Positions 25,501-37,500 of a stretch of DNA of 64,000 nucleotides are shown piece after piece. The first letter of the stretch is position 1; the number at the start of each line of letters is the position of its first letter. The DNA comes from Bolinopsis microptera (Eukaryota > Ctenophora > Tentaculata > Lobata > Bolinopsidae), in assembly GCF_026151205.1 (NCBI RefSeq), contig NC_087079.1, positions 15,004,445 through 15,068,444 on the forward strand. The letters run 5' to 3'. The position numbers and the translations under genes were made by a program. The notes beneath the pieces were generated by a model. It worked only from the letters and a program-made list of their open reading frames with translations, ran no database searches and had not been told where the DNA came from.

Positions 25501-28500
25501 GTGAGCCCCCTGGTTAAACTGGGTGATGGGGTCCCAGCCCCCAGAACCAGCTGACCTAACAGGACTCTCCCAGAGTTGATGGTGCTGGCGATCACTGCCA
25601 CTCTGCACCGAACCATGGTCTGATATCCTGTTGGAGTCCATCCCGTAAACGGGGACTGTAAGCGGCATGCGCGGCTGAGTCAGAGGATTTATCTGGGGTG
25701 GGTTGGCGCGCGAAGACGTCATGACGTGGTTGTTGTGGGGGAGGAGTGGTTGAGGAGGGAGGGGCTGTGGAGGAGGCGGTGGAGGGGGAGGTTGCCGTGA
25801 TCTGAAGGAACGGTTTTTCTTGTCTTTCCGTTTTGTTTCCGGGTCCGCCCTGCTGACGAGAAGCAGGGTTCGAGTGTGAGGTGGAATCCCCTTTAACAGG
25901 TGAACCGTTTCTCCGTGGGACTTGTTCGCTAACGGCTCGCTGTTTATCTGAAATGAGTTGTGTTAGTACTTATTTTGTCCAACCTTTTTTTTTCTTAAAA
26001 AAGTTTAAGATGATAAGAATTGAGAATAGATATAGTAGGTAGGTAGGTTTTTTGTGTCACGTGAGTCGTGTCACATGGACAAAGGAAAACATCTTAATCA
26101 TCTGTTAATTTTTTGGAAAACAAATAGAATAATATATAGCAATATAATTTACAACAATGTATATTATATATATATATAATCGACCAGATTTGAATCAACA
26201 ATTAATTGAGTCCATAGGACTCATAATTAGCTAAGCTTTGATACAAAGCATGCGAACTCAAAGTCGCTTTCACAACTTTTGTCAACTGAATTGACAGAAG
26301 ATCTGGTTCCTCTTATACACAGGAGAACCAGCTTCCTGATAATAAATGATAATTTACATTTAAAAAAATTGACAACATCTGAATAATTTTGTTGGGTCTT
26401 ATAAGATATATATCTCCGCATACGTTTGCACTATTTGACGATTGATTAAATTATGCACTTTCAAATGCGCGCGCCAAGCATTCAATTTGAATTCTATGGT
26501 AATTGATTTGAATAAAAAGCAATTTCCCGGATCTTATACATGTGTTAAGTAGTTCATGCTTTTCTTTACTTGATCATTGATCATGATGCGCTACAACATA
26601 CTAACTTATCGTTTTGTTGTGAGTGCTTGGTGCAACCACCGACTTGGCTCCCGATAATGATATTAGTAATCCGTTATATCGTTGAACGAATTATGATGCT
26701 GATATTATGTTGAACATGATTGTCGAGTAATACGAAATGGACCATATAAATGTTATTATGACTTACATTACCTACTACGGATTTCACGACAGCCATTTTA
26801 TTTAATCTTACAACTTATGTTAACTTGTAAACAACTATTCCTTCGCTTCACATGGCTTTTGTTCTTTTAACTGCATATCACCACACAGGCGCAGGCTACG
26901 GTATCCGGTCATTTAACTTTTTAAATTCGAATAATTAACAATGGCAACCCCTCCATTTGGTGCTCCGTATCGCCCCAAGAATGATGAATAAAGAACCATT
27001 ATTTGATATTTTGACCAACATGAAACGATCATTAATTGTAATTTTAAATGGCAATGCGTACGGTTGATTGTTGATGGAAATCTAGCGTCCGCTAACCGGC
27101 GCAATTCTTGTTTGTTTTATTTCACTCATTATATTTTTAAATCAAGTCACTGTGGGTACACAGTGAGATTCGCAGCCTCGTCCACTAGCTGCTGTAAGCT
27201 CGATATATCTCCATTGAATGTCACCGGTACCTCCCTTCAACATGATATAACCAGTATCTGCTATATCATCTCGCTGAGGAAACCTTTCAGATAACTCTTT
27301 GCCATTGTACGACATTTTATATTTTCTCTTGAGAACTTCTATCGTGAAATCGAATGTCGTCTGTTTCTCAAAGTTTAAAAAATTGAACGACGGATGGACT
27401 TCACTACCCCATTGAGGATAATCAGGACTTTTGTTGTTTATGATAAGCGGGTAAAAGCCCAGCGGCCTGAATTCAACATGAACCAGATAGTATTCGTCCC
27501 GTAATGGATCAACAGGTCCCATGATATTGATACTGAATCTCTCTGTAATTCGATCTTTGTAGGATGCCGACACTTTCAAAACATCTCCCACACGTAGTGG
27601 TCTGTTAAGTGGATATTTCTCGACAGCAATTCCATCTTGTGACTGAGCCGAGGAGTGGATCTGAGATTAGGAGGAGTGGATATAAATTTACACAATCCTC
27701 TGTACAAAGGTCGTCTTTTATCTCGTTGGACAGTTTGGCCGTGGGCTTGATTGTTATCTTCACTTTCTACCCCTCATTTACACATTGATATCCACATTTG
27801 TTTAGGTACCTCTCTGAAGTACCACACTTTGAAATTTCTTTCCTCGTGATCCCATTGTTTTTATTCTTGTCGCGTTTATACCAGCATCCAATCTTGGAGT
27901 TAAATCCCATATTCACACAGTTTCTGTATCGTTTCTTTTGCTTCAGGAGTCTGCTTTTATTGTAACTGGCTGTAGCAGCAGAATATACAACTGTAAACGC
28001 AAGAAATAGAACTAAGAAAGTCTTGTACATCAGCTTATCGGTCTGCAAATAGCAATATTACTACTACTATGTCGGAGCTAAGTCCGATCTACGCCAGAAA
28101 ACCCCCTCCATACATCCCTGTCCCGCATCAGGGTTCGCAGTTCCTCTTTAGAGTTTGTCCCAACTTCCTTCAGTAACATAGACAAGTAGCTTTGTCTTGG
28201 TCGGCCTTGCTGTGCTCTACCGTGCGTAGGTTCCCATAAGACTAAATCACTGGCAAGTAGCTCAGGATGTCGGATGCAGTGTCCCGCCATTTTTAATCTC
28301 CTGCTTCGTAACTTGTTTGACAGCCTTGGGAGGCTACCATACAAAGTTATATTGCTGACCTTGTCCTTCCATGAGATACCCAGCACCATACGCAACATCT
28401 TTGTGTATGTCCCGTCCAAACTTTTCTCTTGAGCCTTTGTCAGTGTCCAGGTTTCTGATCCGTAGAGCAGTACTGATTCACAAGCCGCTATGAACAATCT

Positions 28501-31500
28501 AATCTTTAGGCTCTTTGAGAGTTTGGATTTCCAGATATCCTTCAGTCTATGTAGGGCACCCCACGCTTTTTACCCCACGCAATATTAAAAGTTAAAAAAG
28601 AAGGGGAACAAACTCCCATAAAAAGCATCAAATGTGAACGTGACTCTTATTCAATTATTATTCGCATAAATATCTTATAAAAGGCGTGGTGGTATCTGCT
28701 ATACCGGACTTCCATTAGCAAGGTGACCATTCATAACCAAGTAATCTTCGCCCTAGCATTAATCATAAAATCAAGCATTAATCCGGCAAAAGAAAATGAT
28801 AAACAAACAAATTGATAATGTTAGAGAATAGCGGAGTCGAATTTCAATTATTTAGTACAAGGACGAACTAAAAGTCATTAAGTTTAACAGAGTTATAGAA
28901 TCACGAAACAAAATGTTTTAAATATCAGAGCAGATGAGTAAACAGGCAAATAAACGACAGAACAAAAAATAAACAAACCAACATCAAATATACAGCAATA
29001 AATCCATATTATTCATAGTTTTAAACTTATCACAACACTACAAATCCATTACATTTATTGAGAATTATGTAATGTAACGTGATGGAAATATTTTAAGCGG
29101 GCATATCCTGTCCAAACCCAGGATGCACTACAAGAAGAATTTGTTATAACTTTGTATGAATGAAAAGTATTATTAGAATATGCACGAACCTGAACTATAA
29201 GATCGCCCTCCATAAGATAAGCACACCTGCTCCGGTCCATCACCGTCTTTATTCTCTGGCCGGCGTTACTCTGGTGGATTGTAAACCCAAACCCATTATC
29301 TCCCTGAGAAGACAATGTTTTATCTGTACATGCCGATTGCCGGGTAGTTAATTTAAAATTGTCATCTTTTTGGTAGATTTGGAAGAAATAAAAACATCAA
29401 CTGTACCACGATGTTTTAATTGTTATTGTTAAGTCTTGATGGAATATGCAGCTCTCTCAGTTCTCTTACCTTGTCTATGTAGATTGGAATGAGGTCCCCG
29501 TGGGGGTTGTTTACACTTCCTGTTGACCTGCTGGAACTGCTCTCCGCACCTTGGTCGGGGTATCCCTGGGCCTGTGGAAGTGGTTGCTAGTTATTTGTTT
29601 AATTTGATTTGATGTATTCAAAATGTACTTTTGAAATTACGTAGATGGGCTGGATTAAATTTGGCAACTTACCAAAATTTTGGAGTACTAAGGGGCGGTT
29701 TCTGTACACATTTTACAGCAGTGATCAAAATAGAAATGTTTTAAAGAATTAATATTTTTGAACTGATTATTGGACCACGAGAAACAAGATGGACATACTC
29801 TGCCATTGGTGTAAGGCTGCTGTTGAAAGGGTGGTTGTTGAAAGGGTGGTTGCTGTTGATACGGTACAGGCTGTTGTTGATAAGGTTGCTGTTGATACGG
29901 TTGCTGCTGGTAGGGTTGCTGTTGAAAAGGTTGCTGTTGTTGATGCGGCTGATATGGTTGTGGTTGATGGTTGTGTCCAGGTATATCATTTCTCCGCAGC
30001 TCTAACCTAGCTTCTGCTCCGTTGGGTATAGCTTTAAAGAGCTGAACCACTCCGGAGTGCGTCAGGTTACTCACTATCTGACCGTTCACTTTCACTAGGA
30101 TATCACCCGCCTGAACAGTGAAATATTGTAGGGGGTGTAGGGTAAACTATGTGAGGAATGATGCTGGGCGAGTTTTAAATAGTCTACACTCTATGATCAT
30201 TATGAATCGCCTACTAAGCAACTAAAATTGTAACAACCGTTGAGTGTGGACTACAATGCTCGAACACACTAAAATATCGCTAGAACCAATAAAACTAACC
30301 AGAAGACCTCCCTGGGTGTCAGCAGGAGATCCCTGCTTTACACTCTTGATAAGGACAGGCTGCCCACTCTTGTCACCACCAGAGAGCGTGAAACCGAACC
30401 CTTTGGTGGTTTTGTAGAGAGTAGCCGTGACAATACGCCCCGGAGCTTGTACTGGTGACCCGTATCCACTCTGAGAGGAGTTATGTGGTTATGTGTGGAA
30501 ATATTTAGGAACTTATGAGATAAATAATTAGTGTGTAACGTTGAACTGTATAGTGATTTTTTGTACTGAATCAAATATTTGGATCTGTGCCAGGAGACTT
30601 AAAAAAGCCAGTAACTTTGCCTTCAGCACCTTGAACTGTGCTCTTAGTTGACAATTATAAAATAATTGGCATTGCTTCATTACAAAAACATGAGTTTGGA
30701 GAGAAAAAATATTTAAAAAGAATTTTGACTCTAACCAGCATGGTTTCGTTAGGAGGATGTTGTAGGTTAGGGAGCGTGCTGGGATGTTGGGTGGTCGTTC
30801 GTTTGTTTATGTAACTGAAATAACAAATTAGGTCAGCATCAACAGTGAACCTAGACAGTAGACACAGAACCAGGTTACACTAGAATACAAGTAATACAGT
30901 ACATGGTTCAGTGTGTCGAGACATTATGCGTGTTATGACAGAACATTGTAGACGAGATATTAACAACATTTATTAAATTATTTTAAACATACATTAACTG
31001 AAACGAACAACAGGTACAAATAACTTTAGCATCAGGAAACATCGCTATACAATATAAGATCTCATGCTACCCGTATGTTCTTACACGAAAATCCTGGACT
31101 AAATTCCCGTACCAACGGCCACAATGTTAAACTAAATACCGCAATAGCGACAACATTAAATTAAGTACTAATCCCTAGAGAAAATTATGGGGAATATGTG
31201 AAAACACAGCACTCAGGAATGTAAACTTGAAATACGATAGTGAGGATTAAGGTAGACTTTGTCTGCAATCCTTAACCTTACTAACGGACTAATAATAGGA
31301 ATAACATTAACAATGAATTGTCTGATCAAAATGTATGAAATTGAAAGTTAAATTACCAATAGCTATATTCAAATAGTCGATTAATTAAGTTAACTGACTA
31401 CAACCACAAACGTACCCATTAGAACCGTGACTAGAAGATAACGGGTCACTGTGATAAGCTGGAGGCGGGGTACTTGAGCTCATATAACTGGCTACAAAGG

Positions 31501-34500
31501 GGTGTTGTCTGCTGCTGTCCGTAGAGGAAACATTCCCACAGCTCGACTTCAGGGACTTGGTGGAGGACTTGGGGGGCGGATCCCCCACTCCCCGGTACGT
31601 GGTATAGGGTATCTGGGCGGATGAGAGGACGGGGGGTTTGGTGTCCTGTCTTCTGGGGCCGATATCCACATTCCACTCCCTAACTCGCTTCCTCTCAGTA
31701 GCGAGACTGTAGTTTGACCTGTTTCTACTGTTAACTGACTCGTTGGAGGTCCAGGATCCAGAGAACTTTGTGTCTGGGATCCTGACAGAGTTCTTGAACT
31801 GCTCTGACTTGGTGCTGTAACAGGAATCGACAGACGAGGCTTGACTCTTCACACTCCCCGCGCTGTTGGACCGTATCACGGCCGGGTTGTGTCCTCGGGA
31901 TCTCCTCCCTTTCCGTACGTTCTGCTTTGGATCATCCAGGTTGACCCATTTGTTCTGGACCGGAGGTGGTCCAATGTTGATGTGGTTGTGTTTGGTTAGG
32001 TGGTGGTTTTGGGAGGGAACCCCGCCGTTCTTGTGGGAGGTGGAGCCGTTAACAAGGTTTGGTGGACCTCCGTTTTGATGGTAGTGCGGTCTTATATCAG
32101 GTTGATAAAGGCTTCCTCCATTTTGGTAATATGGCTGGGCCCCGTTCTGGTGGGCCCCGTTCTGGTGGACCCCGTTCTGGTGGACCCCGTTGTGGTGGCC
32201 GTTGTGGTGAGGTCTTGATCCAGGTCCGGTAACATACATCACAGGGTTGAAGACCTGCTGTTGGTGACCATGGTGACCGTTCTTCTGATGGAGCTGAGGG
32301 TCGTAGGGTGGTTGCTGAGAGTGGGGAGGGGGTGGGGAGGGGACGGTCTTGCTACTCTTCTTGTGTTTGCGGAACACTCCAAACATAACACCAAACGATG
32401 TGATCTCTCTCTACTGCTGGTGGCTACTGTTTACACAGCAACAGCACTGTCATGTCGAGTGTGCAGGGCGTACCTATCACGTGGTCCCTCCGGAGCCTGC
32501 TGATTGGTTCATGGTCGTGTTTAACAGCTGGTTTCCTAGTGAGTTGTTGGTTGGTAAGTGTCAAAAAATGTTGATCATGACAAGAAAAAACTAACTACGG
32601 AAGTGACGACGAGAGTGCAAGTTTTCTATGCGAGCACTAAAAGTCACGAGTAAAACTAGATACGGATCAACAAGCAAGCTAAGAATTATCGGTTAGCGGT
32701 TGCAAAACTAAAAACAAGCTAATCTTCAACGCGGACTGCACAGCAGACTGTGCATATGAACAGGAAATGGTGCATTAATTAAGTACAATTAAACAAAGAT
32801 GTAGTGCTTGTCCCGTGGCAGGAGAGATCACCAAAGCAGAGCATGTCATTACACTTACAGAGCAGCAACCTTGCCATGCTCCTCACAAGTACACTGAGTT
32901 TAGTACAATATCCGCTAATTATACTGTTTAAGGAATAAACGATGCGGATTACTTTGCGTTAACTCACTAAAACCAATCAACCACTATCAGCAAGCAAAAA
33001 ACAAAGAAAAGGAGAGCGTGTGAGAAGGAGATTTAGACCAAGCAATGAAAAGAGCAGTTCGATTAGGAATGTAGGAAAAATCTAGATCAAGCAAAAGTGA
33101 TCTGTGTAGGATATCTGGTTATGATGAACACATACATACTGCTGTAAACCCTGTCCTGTGTAAACTACTGATCGAATTACTGAAGCACAAACAAACAATA
33201 CTTATCATGGCTCGTAGCCAGGAGATGTATAGAGTTGTCAGGGGAAGAACCTGATTGGTTCAGCCAGATCTCTGATTCGATGAAGCCGGAAGAGGGAAAT
33301 ATGGAAGGAGGGTGGCAGTGTAAACACGAAGTTACGAATCTGGTGAAGCGTGTAAAAGTTTCTAATTGAGTGAGATGAAGCTTCATTGGACTGGCTTGCG
33401 GTGTGGTGTACATGTTAGGTGATTGGCTGCAACTTCGATTGATAGTAACAGAGCTTGAGAGTTTGATTGGATTAGGCGGATCATGAGAAAGAAACGAGGC
33501 GATGTGATTGGATGATGTTGAGCACGTGATTGCTATTCAGTGATTTGATTGGACGAGGACTTTTAACGTGCATACCTCATACTGAGTTCGCAATCAAAAG
33601 CTTTACGGGTGGGAAATACAAATCGTATCAATATGACTGGTAAATAAATATGATGAATATTTACATATTGTGTGATAACCTCGGTCATTTGTTGACAAAT
33701 AAATAAACCACGTTACATACAAGAGTTCAGAAACTTAAAGTAACTGACAGTAAAGGAATTATCGACAGATGAAAGGAGACAAGGTAACTCAAAAATAATG
33801 AATACCAAAGAAAGTTCTCGTTCATTCCTATTCACAACGTGCAACAACAAAGAACAGTCCGAAAACTGGAAAATATGGATAAAGTGATGAAAATTGGAAG
33901 AAAACGAGCTATCGGGCATAATTAGATATAACCAGTCTGATGCTAACAACACAGAGTAATAGGCAAGGGTAAGGAGAGTGTATTGTTGGATATATAATAC
34001 GTGAAGCTTTAAACAACTGTCAACACAACAGCAAGCTAATTGTTAAGGTATGCACTTCTTAAACGTCATTTTAGCAGCTTAGTTTTTACGGTACGCACTT
34101 CTTAAACGTCATTTTAGCAGCTTAGTTTTTACGGTATGTGCTTCTTCAACTTCATCTTCCCAACCCTACTGATTGATTTCATGCTCTATCGCCAGAAGAA
34201 CTGTATAGTAAAAGCTTTAAATTAATTAGCATCCCTCAGATTCCCAGAAAATAGAGACTTGCTTATATTTTTATTAGGGCTACAGGCTTCACGCTAAATC
34301 GAGGAAGGTTATCTGGCACTGAAATTACAAAAAGTATGAAAGTTGTAAGGCCACTGACACTGAAAATAGTATAAAAGTTACAATAGCAGGGGTAACAGTA
34401 TAAAGTGATGGGAGCCAGGGGTAAACGACTATTGTACTATTATTCATACACCGGAAACACTTGGAAACTGGGACCCTAACAAAAGACCGCGCCCCATATC

Positions 34501-37500
34501 ACAGTTAAAAAGGGGAGCTCCAAACAAACAGCTCTCACACAATCTGACACATCAGAACAATACTAACTATGGGAACTATGTTCAGTTTATGTAGACGTGC
34601 AGAGATTGACAACTATGTTTTGATCAACAAGCAAGCTTTGAACGTCTTATTCAGCAAGCTGTTCAACTAAAATTACAAAATTAAAATGTCTGGATGTCTC
34701 GTTTGTCTGAAAATTGTGCAAGATAATTTTGATGGATTTTAACGTTGGATAATTTAAACATCGGGTGGATTTGACAGAACAGAATCCAGCAAGCTGTTTA
34801 ACTAAAATTATGAAATTAAAATGTCTGGATTGCGTCTGAACATTGTGAGATGATTCGAAGTACGAATTTTAACGTTCGAGAATTCAGACATCATGTGCAA
34901 TGTGAGGGACCACTGCTAGATGTGGATTTGACAGAACTACGACAGAAGCTCCACCAACAGAGTTCCAGCAGTATAGCTCCACTGCAATTCCAGTACAACA
35001 TATTAGATTAACAAATAGTGGGCCAGCTCCTCTGCAGCCAGGAAACAGCAAGATAATTCAGTTACAGAGCTAGAGCTACTAGATACATACATTAGGGCCA
35101 TCAACTTAGCTGGGGCGGGGTCAACTGTTAAATAGTGGGACCCTGGAAGCTAACAATCCTAGTAATTAAGGTGCAGTGGCCCTTGTTGTGTCACGTGTTA
35201 AACTACGGTGTTAGTTATACAGAGCAGCTAAACAGGGTCACTCAAACGTTACTAACACAACTAAATACTAATACTGTAATACTGTAATACTGCAATAGGT
35301 TTGCCGCCGTCCCAAGCAAATCAGCAAGTATTAACTGTTAAATAAATAAGTTAACTGTTAAATCCAAGTAGTACATAGCAAGATGTACATTGTACTGCGT
35401 GCTACTATACACTGAATTACACAGAGGTAGGGGGACCTTCAACAACAACCAAATCAGGAGGATATCAGCAAGTGGGTCGCCGTCCCACACCTATCATCAA
35501 GTAACAAGTGTCTCGAGTTGTGACTATACAAGGAAGCAGGGCCCGGCAGGGGGCAGCAACAACAACTAAATCTGCTCGTCACTTGCATCATACCAATGAT
35601 AAGTGGGGTGTAATTAACTGGTGGCCGGTGTACAATCAATCAACAATAGTGTATACCAACACGGGGATTGTACACAGAGTGTAAGAGTATAATTACACGA
35701 TTTAAGATTACGTGAGTACAACAAATGAAATTGTGTGTTAAAACGGTACGGATTCTTATAAGGGGCAGATTTGTAGATTAAACACTGCTTATTATAATTA
35801 CGGTGAAGTATACATTTGAAGAAGGCTTGGAACGGATTAACGGAGGGCTGTTCAGTCCTAGGAATTAGAACAACCACGGAAGTAATGCTTATAACTGATA
35901 GTCAGGGTACAATCACATGAGAGGATGGAGTGTGATAGCCAATCAAATTCGGCAGAACGAGGGAAAGGACCAATCAGAAAGCAGACAATGTGGACTAGCT
36001 AATCAGGCAGCAATACGAGGTCCAGCAGTCAATTAAAATCCCAATGAGGTATGTGAAATTGGGGACTTTAACATACTCCAATCAAAAGTCTAGATCAAGA
36101 TGTACAGTGAAAAATGGAAATAATCATTAAGAATTAAGATACACGGTGTTCACACGGAAAGGAGATAAAACAAAGGTATTAAGAACGTGAAGGTATTTAA
36201 TGAAGGTATCTAATGTAATGTTGATAGGTACATATCATGGGTTGAGTGTGTACTGAGGAGTTGTGGCTTTACTTCCCAGAAATTGTGAGGTAATGTAGGG
36301 GTAATTAGATCATGCTAATGAGATAATTAGATTAATTATATTCTACAAAACTGATGTGATATGAGGTAGTGCAGACTGTGCGGAGAGTAGATTATTTCTT
36401 TGGAAGATTGGAAGGTGATAATGAATTCTGGCAGATATTTTTAATTGCTAGGATATCGGCACGTCATTTTACAATACCAGGTTAAATCGAGGGTTTGGTA
36501 ACGCCCAATGTTTAAGCAAGTGTTGGATATATCCGAATACAAAACATCAGCAATTCACAAGTAAATGTAAGCGTAAAAGACACGATGACCAGCAGAAAAC
36601 TACACCCAATGTAAAATTCAGATTTCCACGAACTCACAGTTCCACAAAACATTAGCTTTGACAAGCATGGCCCCTCAAGCTCACCCAGACCTCACAAACA
36701 CGGGACCACAGCCAGGGAGCAGGCAGGCGTGACACATAAATAACATTAGAACAGAGTATGATACCAGTTAAGAGACCTGAACAGTGTATGAAGAGAGTTG
36801 CCACGGTATTGTGGTGTGCTCTTTAGCCTCTTATTGACACCAGATACCACGGGCCCTGCCACGGGGCTGAGCAGGTTTAAATCTGCCCCTCTCAGACACA
36901 GGAGATTTAATGGGGTGTAAATATAATCCGGATATTGAGGGGCAGCTAATTGGCTGACGTCTAGACACGTGATATTGAGGGGCAGCTAATTGGCTGACGG
37001 CTAGACACGTGATATTGAGGGGCAGCTAATTGGCTGACGGCTAGACACGTGATATTGAGGGGCAGCTAATTGGCTGACGGCTAGACACGTGATATTGAGG
37101 GGCAGCTAATTGGCTGACGTCTAGACACGTGATATTGAGGGGCAGCTAATTGGCTGACGTCTAGACACGTGATATTGAGGGGCAGCTAATTGGCTGACGG
37201 CTAGACACGTGATATTGAGGGGCAGCTAATTGGCTGACGTCTAGACACGTGATATTGAGGGGCAGCTAATTGGCTGACGTCTAGACACGTGATATTGAGG
37301 GGCAGCTAATTGGCTGACGTCTAGACACGTGATATTGAGGGGCAGCTAATTGGCTGACGTCTAGACACGTAATATTGAGGGGCAGCTAATTGGCTGACGT
37401 CTAGACACGTAATATTGAGGGGCAGCTAATTGGCTGACGTCTAGACACGTGATATTGAGGGGCAGCTAATTGGCTGACGTCTAGACACGTGATATTGAGG

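Larger units (their letters stand above)
25426..29571 (-). other. MAGI: MAGI exons encoding PDZ2, proline-rich linker and start of PDZ3
   Basis: Exon 29470-29571 ends with the first PDZ2 strand (DLIPIYIDK). Exon 29190-29303 carries GDNGFGFTIHQS and RCAYLMEGDLIVQ. Exon 25426-25947 finishes PDZ2 (INSEPLANKSHGETVHLLKG, alphaB1 His446), then gives a linker with a run of eight prolines and opens PDZ3 (EYQDVQVNLQKDNNGFGFK). The 3.2-kb intron inside PDZ2 holds the LINE fragment and the galectin-like gene. Confidence 0.92.

Noticed and set aside
29741..30010. Overlapping ORFs on both strands in the Gln/Pro-rich region
   Set aside because: Shadow frames of the low-complexity MAGI PDZ1 linker exon.
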